From contig CBDUYN010000012.1 in NCBI GenBank assembly GCA_965371445.1, positions 36,167 to 100,166 on the forward strand: a stretch of DNA of 64,000 nucleotides, written 5' to 3'. A model generated the notes under the pieces. It was given only the letters and a program-made list of their open reading frames with translations, did no database searches and was not told the DNA's origin. This document shows positions 24,720-31,695 of this stretch, piece after piece. Source of the stretch: DASWIG01 sp965371445 (GTDB lineage Bacteria > Acidobacteriota > Thermoanaerobaculia > Multivoradales > J023). Both the position numbers and the translations under genes were made by a program. Every line of letters starts with the position of its first letter. Position 1 is the stretch's first letter.

Positions 24720-25631
24720 CTACCGGTTGGAAGGTTCGTAGGGGTCCGGCGTGCCTGGACGGATCGGTGGCTCCTTCTTGAAAGAAGCAACGTGCCGGAC
24801 CAAATGCTCCCCTGCCGGCCAGCGGATCCACCCGCTGTAGTACCACCTCGAGTTGAGCGGATACTCCTCTCTCGGGTCGGTGTGCAGGTCGTAGATGAGC
24901 GGCACACCGTAGGACCTCGTCGGATCGGCGAACGCCCGGTCGGCCTCGACCTGCCGCTTCATGAAGTCGATCGAGCGTGAGGTGAACTCGCCGTCGATCA
25001 GGGCGCGCTCCTCCGTGTTGTAGACGCGGAGCTTCTTCGGCTGCTCCCCTTTTCGTCCCTCCATGATGTGCTCGGGCTGCGCGAAGGGGTGAGAGTCGGG
25101 CCGGTAGCGGGTGTCGTCGGGCCAGGCGCTCTCGTCGGAGGAGTTGGGGATGCCGTACCACTCGTCGAAACCCTGGTCGGTGGGATAGCGTCCCTCGGTG
25201 TGCCCCAGGTGCCATTTACCGAACATGCCGGTGGCGTAGCCGACGTCGGAGAACATCTCGGCCAGCGTGTATTCCCACTGGGTGAGCCCGTAGACCGGCG
25301 TCTCGATGGGGATCGGCGCGTTGCCGGTCCGGATGGCGTAGCGGCCGGTCAGGATGGCGGCGCGGCTGGGCGTGCACTGCGCCTCGACGTTGAAGTTGAG
25401 CAGCCGCATGCCTTCGGCGGCGAGGGTGTCGATACGCGGCGTCGGCGCGCCGCGCAGGACGCCGCCACCGTAGACGCCGAGCTCGCCCCAGCCGAAGTTG
25501 TCCATGAAGACGAGGACGACGTTGGGCTTCTCCTGTGCCGCGGCCGGGCTGTGCTTGTCTTGTGCCGCCGCCGGCAACGCGAGCGTCGCCAGCAAGGCAA
25601 GGAGGAGCAGAGGTGTGAAGGCTCTTCTCAT
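24720..25631 (-). pseudogene. Sulfatase with large in-frame internal deletion
   Basis: The frame is open (303 residues) with signal peptide, M-D-N-F-G-W metal site, CTPSR and GKWHLG, closely similar to the sulfatase at 4805-6250. After FMKRQVEADRAFA (about residue 235) it jumps straight to a C-terminal segment containing IYDLHTDPREEYP and the family's final ~60 residues. The missing ~170 residues include the second metal pair (SDNG), so catalysis should be lost. Family length is ~480. The junction is near 24926. It may still be translated, since it is in the operon between the receiver and the intact sulfatase, and might act as a non-catalytic binder, but decay is simpler. Confidence 0.8.
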
Positions 25632-25641
25632 GATGGGGCTC

Positions 25642-26019
25642 CTAAATGGACCGGCGGACGGACGCGGGTAGCGCTTCCAGCAGGTCGGTTTCTTCGAAGG
25701 GCTTGGCGAGGAGAGCCAGCGCTCCCAGAGCCTTCGCCCGTTGCCGCGTCGTTTCTTCCAGGTGGGCGGTGATGAAGACGACGGGCGCCTTCGTCCCCTC
25801 CGCCGCCAGCCGCTCCGCGAGCTCGAAGCCGCTGGTCCGCGGGAGCTGGACGTCGAGCAGGAAGCACGAGGCGCCGTGCCGTCGATCGTCCTTCATCAGC
25901 TCTCCCGCCGATCCGAAGGCCAGCGAGCTCACGCCGTGGGAACGCAGCAGCCGGCCGAGGGCGCGGCAGACGGAAGAGTCGTCGTCGACGATGCAGACGA
26001 TGGATGCGGTGGAGGTCAT
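25642..26019 (-). CDS. Stand-alone receiver-domain response regulator
   Basis: A 125-residue single CheY/FixJ-type receiver domain: acidic cluster VDDD (11-14), phosphoacceptor Asp56 (CFLLDVQLP), ITAH switch Thr, and AKPF Lys. There is no output domain, so it probably relays or buffers phosphate within the nearby two-component system rather than binding DNA. It is first in unit B, 10 nt before the deleted sulfatase, with its own DosR-like box and AATACT 62 and 30 nt upstream. The nearest candidate kinase is the LOV-type protein encoded immediately upstream. Confidence 0.88.
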   Translation of the reverse strand: MTSTASIVCIVDDDSSVCRALGRLLRSHGVSSLAFGSAGELMKDDRRHGASCFLLDVQLPRTSGFELAERLAAEGTKAPVVFITAHLEETTRQRAKALGALALLAKPFEETDLLEALPASVRRSI

Positions 26020-26049
26020 GGGGTTCGTGCTCTGCCAGGTACGCCCGGC

Positions 26050-26094
26050 AGTATTGAGCCCTCTTGGGAGGAGGGCAATGGGACCTTGGTCCTA
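26050..26094 (-). promoter_or_regulatory. DosR-like palindromic box plus -10 element heading unit B
   Basis: Read on the minus strand: TAGGACCAAGGTC (26094-26082), 26 nt, then AATACT (26055-26050), then 30 nt to the ATG of the receiver gene. The box is a near-perfect palindrome (GGACC-AA-GGTCC) and sits where a class II activator would bind. The 26-nt spacing is identical to that at 15125-15169, although the spacer sequences differ. Confidence 0.65.
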
Positions 26095-26218
26095 CTTTTG
26101 GAGAGCTTTACGTCTCTACGCGATGGCATAGCCCTCCGGAAACCACGGGTTGACACCCGAGGTCCGACGACGCGAAGCGTCGTCACGAGACGTCCACTGG
26201 GGTTGTTCCTTCGAAGAG

Positions 26219-27793
26219 CTACCGTCCGACGGACGAATCTGCCGGCAACGTGAAGTGGAACGTGGCGCCTCGGTCGTCGTTCTCGTAGGCCCGGATCCGG
26301 CCCTGGTGCACCTCGAGGATCGAGCGGACGATCGCGAGCCCCATCCCCATGCCGTCCGCCTTCGTGGTGTGGAACGGTTCAAAGAGCCGCTCCGGCTCCT
26401 GGCCGCCGAAGCCGGCCCCGAAGTCACGCACCGAGACACCGACTCCCTCCCCGGGCTCGTTCTCCGTGCGGAGGACGAGCCTCCGTTCCTCGGCCGGCAG
26501 GTCGGCCATGGCGTCGAAGCCATTCAAGATCAGGTTGAGAAGCACTTGCTGGAGCTGGACCCGGTCGCCGCATACCGGCGGCAGTCCCTCGTCGAGCTCG
26601 AGCTCCAAGTCGACCCCCTTCAAGAGGGCGTCACTGCGCAGCAAAGGCAGTACCTGACGGATCACCTCGTTCATTTCCAGAGGCTCCAGCTGCGGCTCGT
26701 GTTTCTGGAGCAAAGCGCGCAGCCGGCGAATGACCTCGGCCGCCCGCCGGTTGTCGGCGACGATGTCTCCGAGGATCTCGCCGATCTCCCCGAGGTCCGT
26801 TTCGCCGCTTTCCAGGAAGCGCTGGGCGGCGCGGGCGTTCGATCCGATGGCGGCGAGGGGCTGGTTGAGCTCGTGGGCGATGGCCGCGGTGAGCTCGCCC
26901 AGTGTGGCCTGGCGTCCGACGTGCGTCAGCTCGTCCCGGAGATGGCGCAGCTCCTCGTTCTTGCGCTTTCGCTCCGTGACGTCGGTTTGGATCCCGACGT
27001 AGTGGGTGACGGTGCCGTCGGCACTTCGTATCGGCGAGATCCGCAGCAGGTTCCAGAAGGGGGTCCCGTCTTTGCGGTAGTTGAGGATCTCGTCCTGAAA
27101 CGTCTCGCCGTGGGCTATGGTGGCGCGGATCGCGGCCAGGGTCTCCGGATCGGTGTCGGGGCCCTGCAAGAACCGGCTGTTCTGTCCCAGGACCTCCGAT
27201 GCCTCATAGCCGGTCAACCGGGTGAAGCTTTCGTTGACATAGCTGATGTACATGCCCTCGACTCGCGCGTCCGTGATGACGCAACCGGAATAGAGCGCCT
27301 CGATCGCCGCCGACTTCAGACGGATCTGCTCCTGCGTCCGCCGCAGGTCGGTCACGTCGCGTGCGGTTCCCCAGACTCGCAGAACCTTGCCGTCCTGGAT
27401 CGTGCCTACGAAGTTGTTCAGAAAGATCCTTTCCGTTCCGTCCGCGGCCCGCTCGACGGTCTCCTCATCAGTCATCCGGTAACCCGAGCGAATGGTCTCG
27501 AGCAGGAAGGGAACGCTGGTGGGCAGGGACCGGGGGAAGAAGGTCTCCAGCCGCCATCCGAGGACGTCCTCGCGGGTCGTGGCGTAGGCGACGGCAAAGG
27601 TCTCGTTGGCCTCGACGATCCGGGCATGCTGGTAGAGGAGATCGACCTGCTCCATCTCCGGCAAGTCGATCGGGACGCCCTCCTCCATCTCGATGCACCA
27701 GATGGCCTCGGTGCTGTTGGCGACGAAGCTGCGGTAGCGCTCGTGGTTGATCGCGAGCAGCTCTTCGGCGGCGTCTGTGGATTCTCGACCCAT
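26219..27793 (-). CDS. Soluble PAS-LOV sensor histidine kinase with Cys-to-Ser LOV domain
   Basis: A 524-residue protein without TM segments, hence cytoplasmic. PAS domain ~15-140; second PAS ~150-265 with clear LOV sequence: RLTGYEASEVLG, GQNSRFLQGPDTD, LNYRKDGTPFWN and GIQTDVTERK. The photoactive Cys of the LOV core (NCRFLQ) is Ser206 (AGC codon 27178-27176), while flavin-contacting Asn and Gln positions are kept, so it probably binds flavin but cannot form the light adduct. HisKA has His307 (AHELNQPLAAIG); HATPase ~400-515 has DFGAGFGG and GMGMGLAI. The start lies 7 nt after the FixJ-type regulator stop. Likely signal: redox state or oxygen through flavin; this is inference. Confidence 0.9.
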   Translation of the reverse strand: MGRESTDAAEELLAINHERYRSFVANSTEAIWCIEMEEGVPIDLPEMEQVDLLYQHARIVEANETFAVAYATTREDVLGWRLETFFPRSLPTSVPFLLETIRSGYRMTDEETVERAADGTERIFLNNFVGTIQDGKVLRVWGTARDVTDLRRTQEQIRLKSAAIEALYSGCVITDARVEGMYISYVNESFTRLTGYEASEVLGQNSRFLQGPDTDPETLAAIRATIAHGETFQDEILNYRKDGTPFWNLLRISPIRSADGTVTHYVGIQTDVTERKRKNEELRHLRDELTHVGRQATLGELTAAIAHELNQPLAAIGSNARAAQRFLESGETDLGEIGEILGDIVADNRRAAEVIRRLRALLQKHEPQLEPLEMNEVIRQVLPLLRSDALLKGVDLELELDEGLPPVCGDRVQLQQVLLNLILNGFDAMADLPAEERRLVLRTENEPGEGVGVSVRDFGAGFGGQEPERLFEPFHTTKADGMGMGLAIVRSILEVHQGRIRAYENDDRGATFHFTLPADSSVGR

Positions 27794-27800
27794 GATCCGG

Positions 27801-28445
27801 TCATTCGGAGTCGAGCCCGAGCTTCCCGGCCATGCGGACGAGCTCGGCCAGCGAGCCGGCCTGCATCTTCTCCATGAGCCGTCCGCGGTGGACTTTGACG
27901 GTTTTCTCGCTCACCCCCAGCCGGGCGCCGACCTGCTTGTTCAGGAGGCCGGTGACGACGAGCTCGAAGACCTGCCGCTCGCGGGTGGTCAGGGTGTCGA
28001 GGCGCTCGTCGAGAGCTTCGCGCTCGACGCGTTCGGCCCGGGTCCTGCGGCCGCGTTCGAGCGCCTCGCCGACGGCGGCGAGGAAGCGTTCGTCATCGAC
28101 GGGCTTCTCCAGGAACTCGGTGGCGCCGGCCTTCATCGCGGCGACCGTCGAGGGCACGTCGCCGTAGCCGGTAAGGAAGATGACGGGGAGGTCGCGACCT
28201 CTCCGGCGAAGCTCATGCTGGAGCTCCAGGCCGTTCGTCGACGGCATCCGAAGGTCGAGCACCAGGCACCCGGAGCGTCCGGCCGCCGGTGTGTCTAGGA
28301 AGGCCTCGGCCGACGGGTAGGTCTCGACGGCGAGCCCGGCGGAACGGACGAGCCGTGACAGGGCGCGCCTCACCGAGGCGTCGTCGTCGACGACGACGAC
28401 GACGTCGTCAGCGGCCAGGGGCTCTCTCTCCGGTACGGCTTCCAT
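27801..28445 (-). CDS. FixJ/TodT-type response regulator (REC + LuxR HTH)
   Basis: A 214-residue DNA-binding response regulator. Receiver ~14-128 with phosphoacceptor Asp64 (CLVLDLRMPS) and a KPV Lys; HTH of the LuxR/NarL type ~145-205 (LTTRERQVFELVVTGLLNKQ, then VGARLGVSEKTVKVHRG). I prefer the ATG at 28445, which has AAGGA upstream, to a TTG 3 nt before it. It is co-transcribed with the kinase (7-nt gap), which makes them a cognate pair. It is the best candidate to bind the TAGGAC-N3-GGTC boxes in this block. The DosR-like appearance of the box fits a LuxR-type HTH dimer. Confidence 0.93.
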   Translation of the reverse strand: MEAVPEREPLAADDVVVVVDDDASVRRALSRLVRSAGLAVETYPSAEAFLDTPAAGRSGCLVLDLRMPSTNGLELQHELRRRGRDLPVIFLTGYGDVPSTVAAMKAGATEFLEKPVDDERFLAAVGEALERGRRTRAERVEREALDERLDTLTTRERQVFELVVTGLLNKQVGARLGVSEKTVKVHRGRLMEKMQAGSLAELVRMAGKLGLDSE

Positions 28446-28453
28446 CAAGGTCC

Positions 28454-28894
28454 TTACGGCGCTTTCACCTCGGGGAAGCTCTTGAACATCTTCTTGACGA
28501 CCTTGCGGACGATGCTCTTGGCTTTGCGCGCCTTCTCGGGCTGCACGTCAGTCGCCTGGCCGCGCCAGACGAGCTGGCCCATCGACGCTTCGTAGACCTC
28601 GACGACCAGGGCGACGTAGAGGAAGGTCGGGTTCTTGCCGGCATGGGTGCGGACGTAGAGGTCGGCGGCGCCGTCGGAGCGCTGCCAGCCGCCCGCGGCG
28701 AAGTGGGCGTCGACCGTCGCGCGGATCTCCTTCTCGATCTCGTGGTTGGCGGCCGGCGTGCCCTTCTGCCAGGCGTAGGTGCGAAGGGGCGAGAAGTCGA
28801 GGCTGCCGTAGTATTTGACCTCGACGGTGAGCGCGGCGGCGGAGCCGGCCGCGAGGAGAGCGAGGGTGAGGAGGAGAAGCGTCTTCGTCTTCAT
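28454..28894 (-). CDS. DUF4136 secreted protein
   Basis: A 146-residue exported protein. The ATG at 28894 (MKTKTLLLLTLALLAAGSAA) gives a typical signal peptide. The mature part has the DUF4136 pattern: an early VEVKYYGSLDFSPLRTYAW strand, a helix with EKEIRATVDAHFAAGGW, ADLYVRTHAG strands, VWRGQATD near the end, and a basic C-terminal helix KSIVRKVVKKMFKSFP. Function unknown; family members are often periplasmic or lipoproteins. It is first in unit A, 8 nt before the response regulator, and a DosR-like box lies 56 nt upstream. A second DUF4136 gene is at 30818-31381. Confidence 0.82.
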   Translation of the reverse strand: MKTKTLLLLTLALLAAGSAAALTVEVKYYGSLDFSPLRTYAWQKGTPAANHEIEKEIRATVDAHFAAGGWQRSDGAADLYVRTHAGKNPTFLYVALVVEVYEASMGQLVWRGQATDVQPEKARKAKSIVRKVVKKMFKSFPEVKAP

Positions 28895-28947
28895 GGCGTC
28901 GTAGAGTCTGGCTGGAATCGGCGCCCGGGTCAAATGGGGGGGAAGGC

Positions 28948-28963
28948 TACGACCAAAGTCCTA
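28948..28963. promoter_or_regulatory. DosR-like palindromic box between divergent genes
   Basis: Minus strand reads TAGGACTTTGGTC (28963-28951), 56 nt before the DUF4136 ATG. Plus strand reads TACGACCAAAGTC (28948-28960), and 26 nt further on lies CATGAT (28987-28992), a weak -10 for the gene at 29061, with the spacing seen at the other two boxes. The palindrome could serve both directions. No obvious -10 at 26 nt is seen on the minus side. Confidence 0.5.
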
Positions 28964-29060
28964 TGGCACCGTCTCTTGCCGCACGGCATGATCGCCTTGC
29001 GATGTCTGCGAAGAAGGCGCAGAATGGACCGAACGAACTCAGACCTCGGAGGACGAGACC

Positions 29061-29477
29061 ATGAGACAACTACGCGGCCTTCTTGCCGTGCTGCTGATTC
29101 TGGCCCCCGGGCCGCTCCTGGCCGACGACCTGACCGGCGCGGAGAAGATCCTCTGCACGTCGGCGCAGGCGACGCTCTGCACCGCGGACGGGGAGTGCAC
29201 CAGCGCGCCGCCCTGGGAGCTGAACATCCCCAACTTCATCTTGATCGACTTCGCCGCGAAAGAGCTCGGCACCACCGAAGCGAGCGGCGAGGCGCGCAAG
29301 ACCGAGATCCGGAACGTGACCCGGGAGCACGGCCTGATCGTGCTCCAGGGCTACCAGGACGGCCGCGCCTTCAGCTTCGTCATCACCGAGAAGTCCGGCA
29401 TGGCGACGATCGCCGTGGCCCGCGACGGGCTCACCGTCACGGTCTTCGGTCCCTGCACGCCGTCCCCCTCGAAGTAA
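29061..29477 (+). CDS. Secreted hypothetical protein with Cys pairs
   Basis: A 138-residue exported protein: signal peptide 1-21 (LAVLLILAPGPLLA). The mature part has Cys residues in KILCTSAQATLCTADGEC and a final GPCTP, suggesting disulfides, and a beta-rich middle (TREHGLIVLQGYQDGRAFSF, MATIAVARDGLTVTVFG). CGGAGGACGAG upstream of the ATG serves as ribosome-binding site. It is divergent from the DUF4136 operon with a DosR-like box between them, so it may belong to the same regulon. It opens a + strand series of four small secreted proteins. Family not recognised. Confidence 0.75.
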   Translation: MRQLRGLLAVLLILAPGPLLADDLTGAEKILCTSAQATLCTADGECTSAPPWELNIPNFILIDFAAKELGTTEASGEARKTEIRNVTREHGLIVLQGYQDGRAFSFVITEKSGMATIAVARDGLTVTVFGPCTPSPSK

Positions 29478-29497
29478 CGACAACCGGAGAGAACGCC

Positions 29498-30067
29498 ATG
29501 AAGAAGAACCTTTGGATCGCCTTGACGATCGCCGCCCTCTGCGTCTTCCCCAGCCTGGCGCAAGGCCAGGCCGTCGAGGAGCCTACGGGCCAGAAGACGC
29601 TTGCCGCCACGATGAACGTCTACGTCTTCCCGACGGAAGGCCAGGGCACCGAGCAGCAGTCGAAAGACGAGGCCGAGTGCTACAGCTGGGCGGTGAAGAA
29701 CACCGGCTCCGATCCCTTCGAGCTCGGCAAGCGGGCCGAGCAGGCGCAGCAAGCCGCTGCGCAGCAAAAAGAGCAGGTCGCTGCGGCCGGACAAGGCGCG
29801 GGTGCCCAAGGCGCGGTGAAAGGCGCCGTGGTCGGCGCCCTGATCGGCGAGATCGCCAGCAACGACGCCGGCGAAGGCGCCGCCTGGGGCGCCGCCGCGG
29901 GGATGGTCGGGGCGCGGCGTAGGACCCGCAGGGCCAAGAGCCAGGCCAACCAGCAGATCGACCAGCAGGCCCAGCAGGTCCAGCAGGCGACGGCCGAGGA
30001 CCTCGAGAACTTCAAGAAGGCCTTCAGCGTCTGCCTCGAAGCCAAGAAGTTCCTCGTCAAATTCTGA
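29498..30067 (+). CDS. Secreted glycine-zipper protein
   Basis: A 189-residue exported protein (signal peptide ~1-24, FPSLAQGQA). It contains a Gln/Ala-rich helix (~80-105), then a glycine-zipper segment (GAVKGAVVGALIGEIASNDA, GEGAAWGAAAGMVGARRR) like YMGG/OmpA-associated Gly-zipper proteins, then a Gln-rich coiled helix and a C-terminal LENFKKAFSVCLEAKKFLVKF. Gly zippers pack in membranes or self-associate. ACAACCGGAGAG precedes the ATG; the gap to the previous gene is 20 nt. I reject the much longer frame upstream as non-coding. Role unknown, probably envelope stress or outer-membrane associated. Confidence 0.8.
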   Translation: MKKNLWIALTIAALCVFPSLAQGQAVEEPTGQKTLAATMNVYVFPTEGQGTEQQSKDEAECYSWAVKNTGSDPFELGKRAEQAQQAAAQQKEQVAAAGQGAGAQGAVKGAVVGALIGEIASNDAGEGAAWGAAAGMVGARRRTRRAKSQANQQIDQQAQQVQQATAEDLENFKKAFSVCLEAKKFLVKF

Positions 30068-30098
30068 GCCCTGAACAAGTGAGAGGAAGGAGAAGCCC

Positions 30099-30689
30099 AT
30101 GAGGCTGAAACCGGCTCTTTTTGCCGTCGTTTGTGTCCTGGTGGCCCTGGCGCCGCCGCTCGCCGCCCAAGCCCCGGAGAGGATCAAAGGGCGTGTGATC
30201 GACGCCGGTTCCTCGGTGCCGGGTCCGAACAGCGCCTTCTTCACCCTACACGTCGACGAGTACTCGACGGCCGCCGACGTCCAGGAGCTTGCCGCGCTCC
30301 TGGCCAAGGAAGGATCCAACGCGCTGCTCAAGAAGCTGCGCAAGATGGACCACGGGTACATCCGCATCGGCCGGAGCCTCGGCTATCCCGTCGCCGTCAT
30401 CCGTTCGATCGAGACGCCGGAAGGACGCGTAATCCGCGCCGTCACCGACCGTCCGATCCAGATCTACGAGGTGATGCGGAGCCTGCGCACGGAGGATTAC
30501 CCCTTCGGCGTGATCGAGATCCGGCTGCCCGCCGACGGCAAAGGCGAGGGGACGCTCATCGCCGCCGCACAGGTCGAGTACAACAAGGACGGAGTCATCG
30601 AGATCGAAAGCTTCGGGATCCAGCCTTTCCGGCTGATGAACGTCGAGGCGGAGAAGGTCAAGGAGAAGAAGAAGAAAAAGAAGGACTAG
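30099..30689 (+). CDS. Secreted hypothetical protein with basic Lys tail
   Basis: A 196-residue exported protein: signal peptide 1-24 (ALAPPLAAQA). The mature domain has alternating strands and helices (RIKGRVIDAGSSVPGPNSAF, HGYIRIGRSLGYPVAVIRSI, FGVIEIRLPADGKGEGTLIA) and ends in a run of Lys/Glu (KEKKKKKKD). A good ribosome-binding site (GAAGGAGAAG) precedes the ATG. It lies 31 nt after the glycine-zipper gene and is probably co-transcribed. I do not recognise a named domain. Confidence 0.75.
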   Translation: MRLKPALFAVVCVLVALAPPLAAQAPERIKGRVIDAGSSVPGPNSAFFTLHVDEYSTAADVQELAALLAKEGSNALLKKLRKMDHGYIRIGRSLGYPVAVIRSIETPEGRVIRAVTDRPIQIYEVMRSLRTEDYPFGVIEIRLPADGKGEGTLIAAAQVEYNKDGVIEIESFGIQPFRLMNVEAEKVKEKKKKKKD

Positions 30690-30817
30690 CGACGCGGACG
30701 CCTCCGACCGACGATGCCGGATCTGCTCCCGCCGACGCACCATCCACTCATAGCCGCGCAAGCTTGCTATGGGCTTCCATGTTTCCACACGCGAAAACCC
30801 AAGGAGCCCCCTCGACC

Positions 30818-31381
30818 ATGCACTTCTTCACCGACCGCCGTCCCTTTCCCGTCCTTGCCCTCGTCCTTACGACGCTCCTCCTGGCGACTCCGGCCGTGGC
30901 CAAAGATCTGGGGACGAAGTACGACAAGAACGCCGATTTTTCGACCTACAAGACGTTCAAGTGGGACCAGGAGTCACAGAAGCCCCGCGGGCCTCGCGTC
31001 TCGCCGGGAGGCGACGTCGATCTCATGATCCGCGAGCACGCGACGGCGGCGCTTCAAGCGAGCGGCTTGACGGCGTCCGAGGAGGAGGCGGATCTCCTCG
31101 TCGGCTACGACGCCGCGGCCATCGAGGTCATGAACGTCGAGTCGGTCACCAACTACGAGGCGCGCCGCCAGCAACCCATGGGAGGGATCGACTGGGTGAT
31201 GGACGGCACGATGAGCTCCTACGTCGACGGGACCCTGGTGATCACCTTGACCGACGCCAAGACCGGCAAAACGGTGTGGACCGGCTGGACCACCGAGAAA
31301 ATCAAGAACGTCAGCAATCCTCACAAGCAGGTGCGCAAGATGGTCCGCAAGCTGCTGGGAAGGTTTCCGCCGAAGAAGTAG
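30818..31381 (+). CDS. DUF4136 secreted protein
   Basis: A 187-residue exported protein with signal peptide ~1-28 (LALVLTTLLLATPAVAKD). DUF4136 features: KYDKNADFSTYKTFKWDQ at the start of the mature part, a helix with LMIREHATAALQASGL, ADLLVGYDA, DGTLVITLTDAKTGKTVWTG (the family's VWxG block) and a basic C-terminal helix KQVRKMVRKLLGRFPPKK very like that of the protein at 28454-28894. AAGGAG lies 11 nt before the ATG. The 128-nt gap from the previous gene allows its own promoter. Function unknown. Confidence 0.85.
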   Translation: MHFFTDRRPFPVLALVLTTLLLATPAVAKDLGTKYDKNADFSTYKTFKWDQESQKPRGPRVSPGGDVDLMIREHATAALQASGLTASEEEADLLVGYDAAAIEVMNVESVTNYEARRQQPMGGIDWVMDGTMSSYVDGTLVITLTDAKTGKTVWTGWTTEKIKNVSNPHKQVRKMVRKLLGRFPPKK

Positions 31382-31695
31382 TCCGAAGCTGCCGAAAGGG
31401 CACGCAGGGCGAGCTCGAAAAGGTCGCGTCCCGTCACCTAGCGCTCCTGGAGGAGGCACGTCCGGAGGCAGGCAACTTTGAGGCAACGGTGGCGACAACC
31501 TGGTCGTTGAGCTTTCGGGAGATTGAGGAGACCTCACCAGCGTCGGCCAACGTCCGTCGGGAGACAGGTCGTAGATGCGTCTTCGTCTCGTCCCAACTCG
31601 TCTACGCAGAGGCGGCTGCACGGGTAGAATCCAGCCGAGGAAGGGCCGTCCGGGTTCCTCCCGGAGGCCCACCCCCTGGAAGGAGAGGAGTCCCC
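31382..31695. other. Intergenic region upstream of gpmI
   Basis: No gene or RNA is evident in these 314 bp. The gpmI frame is open through it but has no start with a ribosome-binding site and no recognisable protein sequence. A -10-like TAGAAT is at 31625-31630. Confidence 0.6.
31625..31630 (+). promoter_or_regulatory. Candidate -10 element of gpmI
   Basis: GGTAGAAT lies 65 nt before the gpmI ATG. Similar TAGAAT/TAGATT elements precede rsgA and mdh in this window. No convincing -35 is seen at 16-18 nt. Confidence 0.4.
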
